NCBI RefSeq assembly: GCF_905171765.1
Contig: NC_053397.1
Span: forward strand, 117,982,378 to 118,046,377
Direction of reading: 5' to 3'
Source: Bufo bufo
Lineage: Eukaryota; Chordata; Amphibia; Anura; Bufonidae
Length of the DNA: 64,000 nt
The position numbers were made by a program, and so were the translations under genes. The notes below the pieces were generated by a model. That model did not search any database, was not told the DNA's origin, and saw only the letters and a program-made list of their open reading frames with translations. Below are positions 10,914 to 21,642 of this stretch, piece after piece. Every line of letters starts with the position of its first letter. Position 1 is the first letter of the stretch.

Positions 10914-11781
10914 TCAATATTGTATCCCCTTCTTACAAACTTTATTAATAAACATATCTATGTTGGAATGGGGTATTATAAAGGTTGCAGGAGTAAGCCT
11001 GGCGATTGTACATAAACCAGTGACATTTCTGAGCAACCATTTGTATGCCTTATGCCCATAGACCAGGAATATATATTCTGGGACTGCAACCACCATACTA
11101 TTAAACAACTGAGTTTTCAATTTGGCCAGTAGGACACCTTCTGCCAGTTTTGGTCCCTTTTCCTGACCCTCTGAGGAGTTAGAGGTCATTCCAGCAATTA
11201 AATCAACTAAAGTACGGTTGTTGCAGGCCAGATTCTTACCCTTTACAGGATCTATACTAACACACTGCACCAGGCTGTTTGAATTAGAGTCATTGCAGCC
11301 GAATTTGTCATGAGGACTAAAAGACATACCTTTCGACCGTATTTGCAAACAATAACAGTGTGTCCAGCTTGTAAAGCATGACACATTGCACCACATGTTC
11401 TCGTTCCAGGGGGTAGAGCTATAATAAGCTGGTGGCCCTGATCTGTTTACCATAAGCCAGGGGGGCTCAGCCCATCCTGCAACGGGTAAGGGTACCTCCT
11501 TGTTTTTAGTTTGGACTTAACCTGCTTCATGCCTGCGAAAAAGATAGTAGAGTTGGCCAGTTCAGGCAATCCAGGAAAACTGAGGGGCACGGCGAAATAG
11601 GGTATACTGGCTGAACTCACAGGACTGTGAGTACAGAGCCAACAGTCTGTCACTTTTCATTCATTCCTTCAAATAACACCTGATGGTGCTGTATCAGAAC
11701 ACTGTCCCATTCATCATTTAGTGGATGAAACACTGCTGACACGCTCAGGGTCAGAGCCACTGTCAGCAGAAGGACCTTCAT
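10914..11781 (-). pseudogene. env: Retroviral env surface-subunit remnant, transmembrane part missing
   Basis: A broken envelope gene overlaps the end of pol in another frame, as is usual in gamma-type retroviruses. A hydrophobic signal-peptide-like start (MKVLLLTVALTLSVSA) lies at about 11781. A CWLC motif follows in a piece at 11447-11653; this CxxC is typical of gammaretroviral surface subunits. The 10914-11453 piece has several Cys and N-glycosylation sites and ends with a region resembling the C-terminus of the surface subunit. Only about 110 bp separate its stop from the polypurine tract, so the transmembrane subunit with its fusion peptide is absent. At least two frame changes are present. 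The protein cannot work as an entry protein. Confidence 0.75.
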
Positions 11782-12622
11782 CCTGTGGTTCCAAGACTTT
11801 CTTGCAGTGAGAAGCATGTATCCAGTTGGGTTTTCTTTCAACCTTTACAGCGGTGTGGGTGGTCAACAGTTCTTGAAATGCACCATCGAATCTTGGAACT
11901 AGTCCTTTTCTCACATGTCTTTTTATCACCACCCAGTCTCTGGGCTGAAAGTTGTGAGTTCCTTCTATTAAGTCAGGATCTGGAAATGAAGCAAACACCT
12001 GTTTATGCGTGTATTCTAGCCTTTTTGTGAGGGCCCGTATATAACTGGTCAGACTGTCATTATTCATCTGCAGCTGCTGGGGAAAGTACAACCCTAACCT
12101 GGGGGCACTTCCAAACAGGATCTCAAATGGGGACAACCCTGTCCTTTTGTTTGTGGTAGTCCTTACTAAATATAGAGCCAGAGGCAAGCACTCTGTCCAG
12201 GGCCTCTGGATCTCCCGCATGGCCTTTTATCCATTCAAACGCTCAACTCGGAAAGCGTAGATCACCCCTAATGCCTGCATAACTTCCCTCATCACTTCAA
12301 TTGCGAAATGAGAACCTCTATCTGACTCAATGACTTCAGGAACACCGTACCTGCATATCAGTTCACTGACCAGTTTCTTTGCTGTATTCTTGGCATTTGC
12401 TTTGGCTATTGGGAAGGTTTCCGGCCAACCTGAAAAGAGATCAACACACACAAGAACGAATTCATACACACCTACCTTTGGTAGTTGTATATAGTCTATC
12501 TGAAGTCTCTGAAATGGGTAAAGTGGCCTGGGGGGGTGCTTGCTTGGAGTCTTTACCACTTGACTGGGGTTATTCAGTGCACAGAGAAAACCCTGGAGCA
12601 ATCCACCCTGTATTAACCACAC
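11714..12622 (-). pseudogene. pol: Retroviral integrase (pol, broken)
   Basis: The catalytic core in 12227-12622 shows LQIDYIQLPK (first Asp), VDLFSGWPE and ESDRGSHF (second Asp). The next piece, 11714-12220, carries the rest of the core and the C-terminal domain (NKRTGLSPFEILFGSAP and later RDWVVIKRH). A frame change near 12222 splits the two, in the region where the catalytic Glu helix is expected. Integrase joins viral DNA to host DNA in the nucleus. The gene is inactive here. Confidence 0.85.
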
Positions 12623-13583
12623 TTACCATGGCACCTTTCAATAGGTGAGTGGGCCCGTGGGCCTCCTGTGCCATCATAGGATAGAGGGCTCTGGGTAGGC
12701 ATATTTTTCCTGACACTTCCCAGAGTCCCTGCCCATTCGGCACTGCTCCTCTCTGAGTCCAGGAGGTCTTTTCTCCTTCATCTGCCTGTGCAGACAGTTT
12801 AATCAACACATCTTCAGACATGTGTTGAGGCTCCAGGACACCGACATGGATTACCTTGGGTTTCCAAGGCTTCACTGCTGCCTCTTTTGCAGCCCCATCT
12901 GCCCTGTTGTTGCCCCTAGTCTCACGGGTTTGTTGTCTGGTATGTGCCTTAACCTTGACAATGGCTACTTCCTATAGAAGCAGTAGTGAGTCTTTGTTTT
13001 TAATGGGCTGACCTGCAGAGATTAGAAAGTCTCTAGCCCGCCATATGGGTCCATAGTCATGTGCAATACCAAAACCATACCTAGAATCTGTATAGATGTT
13101 CACCTTCTTCCCCTGAGCCAATTTACACGCCTCAGTGAGTGCCTTCAGCTATGCCTCCTGTGCAGACATGTGCCGAGGGAGTGGTTCAGCAATGGCAGTG
13201 ACCACTGCATATCCAGTGTGGAACCGGCCATCCTCTCCCATATTCCTGCTTCCGTCTACAAAACACTCAAAATCAGGGTTATCAAGAGGTTTTTCATGAG
13301 AAAATCCAGAAGTTTGCATCAACTGTATACAATCATGGGGAGCATGTTCAGCTAAATCAGACAAAAGGCTACCTCTGCTACCCTCCCCCATTTCTGAATC
13401 TGTAATTGGTAACAAAATAGCAGGATTCAGGGTAATACATTTTTGGAAAGAAATGAGGAGTGCACATTGGAGTCTGAGTTGTCTAGCTATAGAAATATGG
13501 TTTGGTTTCACTTGTGTGAGTATGTCCTGTGTTTTTGCACAACTGTATGTTTCCATACCATCCCTGCACTTCCTGAAACTCAA
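12570..13583 (-). pseudogene. pol: Retroviral RNase H and integrase zinc-binding region (pol, broken)
   Basis: RNase H is recognised from FECFVDGSRNMG (first acidic residue), then FHTGYAVVT and PRHMSAQEAE (13149-13583). It continues in other frames to about 12960, with a stretch reading TDSRYGFGIAH. The piece at 12570-12875 contains the His-rich part of the integrase N-terminal zinc module (YPMMAQEAHGPTHLLKG). RNase H removes the RNA strand during reverse transcription. Several frame changes separate the pieces. Confidence 0.72.
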
Positions 13584-13737
13584 ACTGATTGCTAAAAAGG
13601 AAATTGTGGGGAAGGGGGTGCGTATGGGTGCTATCTATACACAGAAACTGCCATGTTTTCACAGCTGCTCATTTATTTCATTGACTGCACTGCCGCGACT
13701 GCCCTGACACAGGAGGGGGCGCCGCGGGCAACAGGTT

Positions 13738-14343
13738 CTAACTTGGCTGACTGTGACCCTGAATTTCAGAACAGAACAAGTTAAATTCCTCATCATATTT
13801 TGGAATACTTAGGGCTGGGGCTGAGGTTATGCACAGCTTCATTGTATGAAAATTATTCACTGCCTCTTCTGTCAGGGGAAATGGGTCAGATAACAGACAA
13901 TCACACAGAGGCTGCATTAACATGGAGACATGTCTAATCCAGGGGAGACAGTGCTCCTTTAGGCACTTGAATCCTTTCAACAGCCTCCCTTCTATCTGGG
14001 GTTTTCAAAATTGTCACCTTGTTAACTTCTCTAGGAACATGAACCATCCTGTAACTGACAGGCAGCCCCTTAACTGGGTTTCTTCTTTAGTAAGAATTGG
14101 GTAACAACCGTACTGTCTTATCTTTAGTTTAACTGGCTCAGATTCACGGACTGTTCCTCCCATAAATCCCACAGCCGGTACATAACAAGGGCTTAACTGA
14201 TAAGGCTGCAAGAAACTCTTTCCTACTCTCACTCTCACTATTTGTCTGGAAGTTTTCCTCTTCTTCTCCCCGGACTTGTTTGGTATGGTCCCCATGGTCT
14301 GTCTCAGTCCAATCCCAGGATTTGGGTCTGGCTCACAAGGCAC
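13738..14343 (-). pseudogene. pol: Reverse transcriptase remnant with catalytic centre deleted
   Basis: The piece at 13738-13980 corresponds to the reverse transcriptase connection (LPWIRHVS, LTEEAVNNF, SAPALSIPKYDEEFNLF). The piece at 14014-14343 resembles the very start of the enzyme, including an EKLTREVNKV stretch that runs across 14014. The fingers and palm with the Tyr-x-Asp-Asp centre, some 150 residues, should lie between them but the two pieces almost touch. The catalytic centre has been lost by deletion. Confidence 0.62.
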
Positions 14344-16112
14344 TTTAACACCCCTAATCCTGAATTACATAATTTGCCGGCCGGGCTTCCCCTAGGTCCT
14401 CCTCTCTCGGATCATAATCCTTCTGGTACACCTAGTTAAATCGTTATCTTAGGTCCTCCTGCCTCAGACAGTCCTTCTGGTTCACCTACTCTAGATCATC
14501 CTCCCTCAGACAGTTCTTCTGGTTCACCTAGTCAAGACTTAAGCACAGACCAGCTTGGGGACCCACCAGATCTATAATAACCTCAACACGGGTTGTCCCT
14601 TACAAGTACCCAGCTCTCCGTTTCCATATTTTCTCTATCTCAGCAAACAGAGTTCCTATGGGTTCTGCAGCAGTAATTCTTGCATGTACATTTAACCCAA
14701 ACACTTCTCACTCCCTTAGAGGGATGGCACTAACAACCGGACTTGATGAGTCGCAACTTCAAAGAATCAGTTCGGGAATTTCCTCTGCTACATTACACAG
14801 TTTTTTTTTTTTTTGTTTTGTTTTTCTTCTTCTGAGGGGAGACACAATCAACAAGTATACACAATAAAGATAAACTTTTCAACTTCTTGTTTACGCACTT
14901 GAACATTAACAAGACTAAAACAAGTGGCACCTCCTCTTTAACAACAAGCAGGGCTCACCTCACTGGCAGACAGGATTTTTCCCCGGCTTCCACGGTTGGC
15001 CTGCCGGTCAGACCACCCCCTCTGCCCCCTCGTCTGGCAATTCCTCCAGACTCTCACAGGCAGAAATCTCTTATGGTCTCCATCAGTCCCATCCCTGCGC
15101 TCAAAGCGCAACCTCCTGCCAGGGGAATTCTCTTGCCCTGGTTAATTGCTACCTGGAAGGTGCCTGGCACACAACACAAACCACAGAAAACACAGATAAG
15201 AATATGCACAATAGAGTAAATATTCCTTCTTAGTCTGGTTCTAAAGACCCAAAATGTCAACACCAGTTACTACTCACAGTATTATCATCGTCCAGCAGAC
15301 AGACAGCCGTGATGTAATGAAACAAAGCAACTAGAGGCAGGCAAGATTACTCCCCTTCTCATGGGGCCGCGGTCCCCTCCTCAAGTGCCTTTCGTAACGC
15401 CCCGGAGGTCATTTATGTCGGCTACCGATGCTTTATTCTCTCTCAAACACCCAGTTTCAACCTCACAAACTACTTTTATACATATGTCAACAACTACATT
15501 GCATCCATGATCCCTAATCCAACCACCATAAGTTTGAACTTTTCCCACACTTCCACTAGAGTCTTTTCTGTCTTGTAACCCTCTGTTTGTAACGTCAGTT
15601 TCTCCTAGTCCTTACCTAAAGCTTCCTCACTTGTAACAGTGTACTCTAGAACACTAAAATTATTTTTCCAGGGAACCCAACTCAGAACACAGAACTTCCC
15701 CACTATATACCTAGTGTATTCTGCACTGAGCCTCAACTTATTCAACCCCTCAGGGGGTTCCAGGGCTCCTGATTTCCCTTTTTGGTGTTCTTACTTATTT
15801 TCCGCAAAACATACTGGACAACAGATATCTATGTCAGCAATCCCAGTTTACTGTCTCAAACGTCATAGTCAAAAGTCTTACCCAATAATCATAGGAATAT
15901 CATCTCTTTAGAGGTCTTTACCAAAAACAGGCTGGACTGTAAATCAGCTTTTTAGACTCCAACTCCACACCGATTTGGACAGACAGAAGATGAGGCACAG
16001 ATTTTAGCAAGATAAAGTATCTTACCTTGCAGCGCTGCTTTAAGTGGATCTGTACGTCCTCTGACCGTCTGACCGTGGCTATCGGGGTGTCGAAGGAGAG
16101 CCGATTAGTCGA
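14344..16112 (-). other. Degenerate leader/gag region of the retrovirus
   Basis: This 1.8 kb lies between the primer-binding site and the pol remnant, where leader, gag and protease should be. I could not support any gag domain on the minus strand; only short frames remain. A T-rich run lies at about 14800. The region may be heavily mutated or rearranged. Confidence 0.5.
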
Positions 16113-16130
16113 GCCCCACATTGGGGGCCA
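16113..16130 (-). promoter_or_regulatory. Primer-binding site matching tRNA-Lys
   Basis: On the minus strand, TGGCCCCCAATGTGGGGC lies 5 nt inside the 5' LTR. It matches the site used with tRNA-Lys(1,2), TGGCGCCCAACGTGGGGC, with two differences. The match is from memory of that well-known sequence. Confidence 0.75.
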
Positions 16131-16135
16131 AGTTT

Positions 16136-16545
16136 TGTGAGGGCAATTACCCCTGCGTCTATGATTATGGGTTCCAAATTCAAATAGTGTAATGTGCACA
16201 GAGAAGGCTGATACACACAATGGTTGTAATCAGTAATCTGCTTTATTGTAACATTAGCACATAATCTTATACCATAATTATTGTTAGACGCCCAACAGCC
16301 GTGCATCACATAAACCACAAAAAGACAGAAGAAATGAAACCTTTAGCAGAAAGAGGATCTTAAACTTAGAACAGCAGAAACTAGCATTTATACCAATAGA
16401 ACAGGAGGGGGGGAGGTTGTCAGCTGAATTCCCCCCCTTCCCCAGCCTGCAAAGAGCTGACACTTGTCTAACATTTTAATAACCTCTAATTGAACTCTAG
16501 TTCAGATAGATATAGGATATACAAGATGGAGTTCTATCTCTCACA
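16136..16545 (-). repeat. 5' LTR of the endogenous retrovirus
   Basis: This 410-bp LTR, TGTGAG...CTCACA, is near-identical to 10379-10790. It is followed on the plus strand by the ATAAG target duplication at 16546-16550. Confidence 0.92.
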
Positions 16546-16562
16546 ATAAGTACTATTTATAA

Positions 16563-16922
16563 GGCTACTATCACACTATCGGCATGGACCTCCGGCAGGC
16601 TGTTCCGTCGGGTGAACAGCCTGTCGGATCCGTCCTGCCGCTAGTGACCGTGTGCCCCCAGAATGCCTCTCCGTCCCCATTGACTATAATGAGGGCGGTG
16701 GAGAGTTCTGGTGGAGGCACAGCAAGGCTGCTGGAATAAACGTCGGACATGTCGTAGTTTTATTCCGGCTGCCTCCGCCTGGAATTCTGCCCCCATTATA
16801 GTCAATGGGGACAGAGCGGCAGTCCGGGGGCACACAGTCACTAGTGGCAGGACGGATCCGACAGGCTGTTCACCCGCCGGAACAGCCTGCTGGAGGTCCG
16901 TGCCGCTAGTGTAAATGTAGCC
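16563..16922. mobile_element. PIF/Harbinger-like MITE, highly palindromic
   Basis: The termini GGCTACTATCACACT and AGTGTAAATGTAGCC are inverted repeats flanked by TAA on both sides (16560-16562 and 16923-16925). A 3-bp TAA duplication and GG ends are typical of PIF/Harbinger. The inner arms (GGACCTCCGGCAGGCTGTTC and complement; CCCCATTGACTATAATG and complement) make most of it one hairpin. There is no coding sequence. The left foldback arm shows the empty site. Confidence 0.8.
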
Positions 16923-17056
16923 TAAGAAGGAAGGATTTCTATGTATTTATTTTTATATTTTTGTATTTTAAAGAAGGATCCAGTATATAATCAATTCTGC
17001 AATTATATTTATGTAACCAATTACCAAACTAGCAGCGATTTAATCAAGGTGTGATA

Positions 17057-18601
17057 CAGTCCTGATCAAAAGTTTAAGACCACTTGAAAAATAGCAAAAA
17101 ATCATGTTTTACATTGTTGGATCTTAACATGGTTCCAAGTAGAGCTTCAACATGCAACAAGAAGAAATGAGAGTGAGACAAAACATTTTTTGAGCATTCA
17201 ATTAATTGAAAATAACGATTAAACTGAAACAGGCTGTTTTTCAGCTGATCAAAATTTTAGGACCACATGCCTTTAAAAGGCCAAATCTGTGCAAAGATGT
17301 GGATTCATTGTCATTTTCTGTCAGGTAGTCACACGTTGTGATGGCAAAGGCAAAAAAACTCTCCCTTTTTGAACGTGGTCGGGTTGTTGAACTGCATAAG
17401 CAGGGTCTCTCACAGCGCGCCATCGCTGCTGAGGTGGGATGCAGTAAGACAGTCATTTGGAATTTCTTAAATGATCCTGAGGGTTATGGAACAAAAAAGT
17501 CAAGTGGAAGACCCCAAAAAATTTCATCAGCATTGAGCCGGAGGATCCAATTGGCTGTCCATCAAGACACTGGATGATCCTCGACCCAAATTAAGGCCCT
17601 TACTGGTGCTGACTGCAGCCCCATAACCATCAGACGGTATCTGAGACTGAAGGGCACAAAAAACGTCTTCAAAGACCTCGTCTCCTTGAACACCACAGAA
17701 CTGCTCGTTTGGACTTTGCAAGAGAGCACCAAACATGGGACATTCAAACGTGGAAGAAAGTTTTATTCTCTGATGAGAATTTTTTTTACCTTGATGGTCC
17801 TGACGGTTTCCAATGTTACTGGCATGACAAGCAGATCCCACCTGAGATGTTTTCTACGCGCCACAGTGGAGGGGGCGCCATAATGGTCTGGGGTGCTTTT
17901 TCCTTTAGTGGAACAATGGAGCTTCAGGAAGTGCACCGGCGTCAAACTGCCGCTGGCTATGTCCAGATGTTGCAGAGAGCATTCCTCATGACTGAGGGCC
18001 CTCGTCTGTGTGGTAACGACTCGGATTTTCAACAGGACAACGCTACAGTACACAATGCCCGCAGTACAAGGGACTTCTTCCGGGAGAATAACATCACTCT
18101 TTTGGCCCATCCTGCGTGTTCCCCTGATCTAAATCCAATTGAGAACCTTTTGGGATGGATGGCAAGGGAAGTTTGCAAAAATGGACAACAGTTCCAGACA
18201 GTAGATGGCCTTCGTGCGGCCGTCTTCACCACTTGGAGAAATGTTCCCACTCACCTCATGGAAACGCTTGCATCAAGCATGCCGAAACGAATTTTTGAAG
18301 TGATAAACAATAACGGCAGAGCTACTCATTACTGAGTTCATGTTTGGAAGTTGGAATTTTGTTTTGGGGGGTTTAGTTTTTTTTTGGAGGTGTGGTCCTA
18401 AACTTTTGATCAGCTGAAAAACAGCCTATTTCAGTTTATTCGTTGTTTTCATTAAATTGAATGCTCAAAAAATGTTTTGTCTCACTCCCATTTCTTCTTG
18501 TTGCATGTTGAAGCTCTACTTGGAACCTTGTTAAGATCCAGCCATGCTAAATATGATTTTTTGTCATTTTTCAAGTGGTCTTAAACTTTTGATCAGGACT
18601 G
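17057..18601 (+). mobile_element. Tc1/mariner transposon 2, full-length but dead
   Basis: The element is flanked by TA (17055-17056 and 18602-18603), with long ~215-bp inverted repeats. The outer ends read CAGTCCTGATCAAAAGTTTA inward from both sides. A second copy of the motif (TGATCAAAATTTTAGGACCAC) lies at the inner edge near 17247, and its partner near 18390. Two transposase sites per end is the IR/DR layout also found in Sleeping Beauty-type elements. It is inserted in the right arm of the foldback. Confidence 0.93.
17338..18335 (+). pseudogene. Tc1-family transposase, DD34E, broken
   Basis: The start is clear (MAKAKKLSLFERGRVVELHK) with a helix-turn-helix, QRAIAAEVGCSKTVIWNFL. A TGA at 17575-17577 ends the first frame, probably an Arg CGA changed to TGA. 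A frame change follows between about 17650 and 17710. The rest, 17709-18335, is open and keeps FSDENFF (first Asp), [18 protein letters not shown] (second Asp) and [12 protein letters not shown] (Glu), with 34 residues between second Asp and Glu. All three catalytic residues remain, but the stop and frameshift prevent a full protein. Confidence 0.9.
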
Positions 18602-18984
18602 TATGAATAATGATTCTCTAATTGTAGACTCTGATATAAATTTTCATAGCTAGGGAAGTGTAATTACATTGTATCGTACCGATTATTATTTGTGAGTTTA
18701 TTTCAATTATTTTTATTAAATAAAATGCTACATTGATCAGAAGATGCCACACCAGAGGACTGAATGCCTGTCACCAAAATAATTTATAACATTTCAGATA
18801 TTTATTCAGAAGTGAGTGCGCCGAGGACAGTGCACATTACTCCAGAAGCTGGGAAGGTTGAGCCACTGTAGTAATATATTATTGTCTCTGTTTGGCCTTG
18901 TTGACATTACCATTTATTTTTCCCTTCTTCTGATCTGTCAGAATGACAGAAAAATTATAAACAGAACAGATCCTGTGTTTGGAG

Positions 18985-19185
18985 CATCCATAAGGCCTGT
19001 ATCACACGGACCCTATTTTGCATCAGGTTATGCTCATGATTTGGAAGCCAAAAGCAAGAGTGGGTACAAAACACAGAAGACATGCAAATATTCCATTCAA
19101 GTGGCATCTCTGTTTTGGATCCACTCCTGTTTTTTGGCCTTAGCAATACTGATAGATTACTGACCATAAGCTGACCATGTGAAGG
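18985..19185. repeat. MITE-like repeat, type GGCCTGTATCACAC
   Basis: The segment starts GGCCTGTATCACACGG and ends CCATGTGAAGGCGG, weak inverted ends. Its interior (GAGTGGGTACAAAACACAGA) matches the interior of 20066-20243, so the two are diverged copies of one short family. Boundaries and superfamily are uncertain. The open frame over 18816-19163 runs across this repeat and is not supported as a gene. Confidence 0.5.
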
Positions 19186-19411
19186 CGGATGCTCAAAAGA
19201 GAGGATCTGTTTTTGGGGGGTTGTTCTTATGTCGGATCAGAAGAAGGGCAAAATAAACAGTGATGTGAACATAAACTTACTGCTGACACCCTGTCTACTC
19301 TGTCATGGGGGCACTACTTGTATCAGTGTGTAACAGAACAGGTTCTGTAGAAATCTATGTGGAATCAGCTGACAACAGGGTAAAAGGAATGCGCTTTTTC
19401 ACTCTATAGTA

Positions 19412-19560
19412 CAGTGATGGCTTAACTCCAGCTGTGGGGAAACTATGACTCCCAGCATGCTCCATTCATTTATTTGGAGTTCTGAAAACAGCCAAGCAAG
19501 TGTGCATCTTGGGAGTTGTAGTTTTAGCACAGCTGGAGTGCTGGAGGTTAGCCATCACAG
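19412..19560. mobile_element. hAT-type MITE
   Basis: A 149-bp element with ends CAGTGATGGC and GCCATCACAG is flanked by a perfect 8-bp duplication, CTATAGTA (19404-19411 and 19561-19568). An 8-bp duplication is the hAT hallmark. The inner arms carry GGGAGTTGTAGTTTTAGCAC and its diverged complement. There is no coding sequence. Confidence 0.85.
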
Positions 19561-19568
19561 CTATAGTA

Positions 19569-20064
19569 CAATCTTGGGCTAAGAGTGACGCCTGTCAACT
19601 GCCAGTCATACAGATGCAAAGTAACTGTTTCACTACCACAGCAGAAAACCTGTGTATGCTTCTGCAATGCACAGTATTCTACATGCAAAACCAAGCACTT
19701 ACTACTAAGCTATAGAACTAACACATAGAAAAGCTTGTTTTTTCTGGGCTTATAAGCTAACACATATTACTGGTGTCATTATAATTATATACTGTTCCTG
19801 TGAATAAAGCAGTAATATGTATATTAGCTTTCGGAGCATATCTCAATGTGGAAAAGCTATAGTACATAGTGTATATAGTGTATATGATATTTAGATGCTA
19901 GGACACAGCTCTACCCTCAGCATGCTAATATCTAGCCCTGTCAATCAAGGGGGTGTTACAAAACAATGCTTAAAGAATTCAACCCTGCCTCCTGATGCTC
20001 CAACTTGCTCATTTGCATATGAATAAAAACACAGATGTCTCTGCTGCTGTTTATCATACAGACA
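19569..20064. other. Unassigned intergenic sequence
   Basis: This is AT-rich unique-looking sequence with no supported gene, RNA or repeat boundary. Confidence 0.4.
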
Positions 20065-20065
20065 A

Positions 20066-20243
20066 AGGCTTCTTTCACACAATCAGTATTGTGTAGAGTA
20101 GAGTGGGTTCAAAACACAGAAGAGGCATAAATATTTCTATGATACCTTTTCACTTTAGGTTCGACTTCTGGTTTTGGCTTATAAATATTGACCAAATACT
20201 GATGCAAAATACTGACCAAATACTGACTGTTTGAAACAGGCCA
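20066..20243. repeat. MITE-like repeat, second copy of the 18985 family
   Basis: The ends read GGCTTCTTTCACACAATCAG and CTGACTGTTTGAAACAGGCC, imperfect inverted repeats. The interior holds GAGTGGGTTCAAAACACAGA as in the copy at 18985. An internal duplication (GACCAAATACTGA twice, 20190-20225) is also present. Confidence 0.55.
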
Positions 20244-20462
20244 AATGAAAGGTTCTCTTTTAATTAGCATGATGTGCCCTACCAGACAGGTCTAGTTTAA
20301 TAGGGTTGATCCTGATGACAGTCCCTTTAATGCAAAAGTATTTAACATCACACGGATCTAGTGCTGTATACAGTATATCTGTTTGGGAGTTATCAAGCTC
20401 TGCAGCCAAGGTGGTTTACAGTTATGGGCACCGTCTGTGGAGTGTGATCTGAACAGGATTAA

Positions 20463-20612
20463 TTGCAGTATAAAGACCAGCACTCCGTAATTCCAATAAT
20501 GAAAAAAAAGTTTTCCTTTTATTCGTCACCCATGTGTACACATGGGTGACGAATAAAAGGAAAACTTTTTTTTCATTATTGGAATTACGGAGTGCTGGTC
20601 TTTATACTGCAA
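20463..20612. repeat. Perfect 150-bp palindrome
   Basis: Two 75-bp arms are exact reverse complements with no spacer; the centre is CATGTGT/ACACATG at 20537/20538. I checked the arms base by base, including the matching runs of eight A and eight T. As single strand it would form a 75-bp cruciform or hairpin. No transposon ends, tail or coding sequence flank it. Confidence 0.97.
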
Positions 20613-20762
20613 ATATTCAGGTATCTACCTCTTGACCGCGCACCTGGACCGCGACTGATGCGCAGTGCCGCCCATTCATTTATCTCACTGAACAGGATTA
20701 AGTGACAAGAGAAGAGAGCTAGACTGAGTGTGATATACTAGGTAATTATATGGGTATTATAT

Positions 20763-20820
20763 AATCTAGCAGGCTGATTTCAGCCTGCATTTGTGGGAGG
20801 GGCGCAGGGCTTCTTAAATC
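20763..20820 (+). repeat. Left terminal repeat of the Ngaro element
   Basis: These 58 bases are identical to 30219-30276. They begin with a perfect hairpin, GCAGGCTG-ATTT-CAGCCTGC. Confidence 0.85.
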
Positions 20821-21640
20821 CCTGCTGCCCCGTCCCAGGGTCCGTACGGACTTCCTGTGCCATACTTCCGGTCCAGGTTCATGGCACCCTGCTCTTTCGC
20901 TGGACAGGTCAGGCTCGGCGTCCTACCTTCCTCCCAGCGATCGCTCCTCGTACGTCCGGGTAAGTAAGAAAAGCCCCCGGTGGCTGCTGCACGCGGTTAC
21001 CTGCAGGCGGCTCCCTCTCATCTTTTCATTCCGGCGGGACACTGATCGCCTGCACGTGTCCCGCTGGGCTATCTTCCTCTCTGGCAGCAGCGCCACTCGG
21101 CGTAGCGTCAGGGGGGTAGGTTCCCCTATCAACTGTGTACGTTGGCATGGTTACGCCCGCCATGCAGCCGTACCAGCAGTTCCAGTTGGGGCGGTCATAT
21201 TTAGTGAGGGTAGCGAATAGCTGCTGAAAGCTGTAAATCAGGTTCCATGTAGGAGACAGGAGGTCCTGTAGATTATACAGATTGTACCAGAAAATAACAT
21301 GGAGCTGCCTTCCCCTGGTGTCCAAGGATCAGCTCATCCTGGTACAGGTGGCTTGGTAAGAAGCAGTACAGGGCGTAATACCGCACAGTACTGCAGAGTG
21401 GTGCCATTCAGTACATGCACAGCAGTAATACAGGTGTCTTATCAGTCACATGCCCATGCTGATGGGTTGGATCGTCCATACTGTATGCCGCAGAGCCGTA
21501 CGGCTCCATGAGCAGCGCATGGCAGGGCTCCCCCGGGAGACTGCTACTTTGGGTTTATGGTGTTGCAAAAAAAAAAAGCTGCATACAGGTCCGCAGCCAG
21601 GGGGCCAGGCTTCTCCGTCACTCTATACTGGGTGTATATG
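20821..21640 (+). other. 5' non-coding part of Ngaro
   Basis: GC-rich sequence continues from the left terminal repeat. It has no supported gene; short frames on both strands lack recognisable domains. It ends at the Tc1 insertion site. Confidence 0.5.
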
Positions 21641-21642
21641 TA

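Larger units (their letters stand above)
10379..16545 (-). mobile_element. Endogenous retrovirus with two LTRs, class I (gamma-like) pol
   Basis: A provirus-like element of 6.17 kb runs on the minus strand. It has two similar LTRs that start TGTGAG and end CTCACA, a 5-bp target duplication ATAAG on both sides, a primer-binding site next to the 5' LTR and a polypurine tract next to the 3' LTR. Integrase, RNase H, part of the reverse transcriptase and part of env are recognisable but broken. No gag frame is supported. The LTRs differ at roughly a dozen positions by eye over ~410 bp, so the insertion is moderately old. It sits in the right arm of the foldback element. It is not competent as it stands. 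Confidence 0.92.
10345..18799 (-). repeat. Right arm of the foldback element, split by three insertions
   Basis: Arm pieces lie at 10345-10378, 16546-16562, 16923-17054 and 18604-18799, inverted relative to 8352-10078. They are separated by the retrovirus (10379-16545), a PIF-like MITE (16563-16922) and a Tc1 (17057-18601). Joining the pieces restores collinearity with the left arm. Confidence 0.82.

Noticed and set aside
16111..16130. tRNA-Lys gene fragment
   Set aside because: It lies exactly beside an LTR and covers only the last bases of a tRNA, which is what a primer-binding site looks like.
18816..19163. 115-residue open frame on the plus strand
   Set aside because: It runs across a MITE-like repeat and has no recognisable domain.
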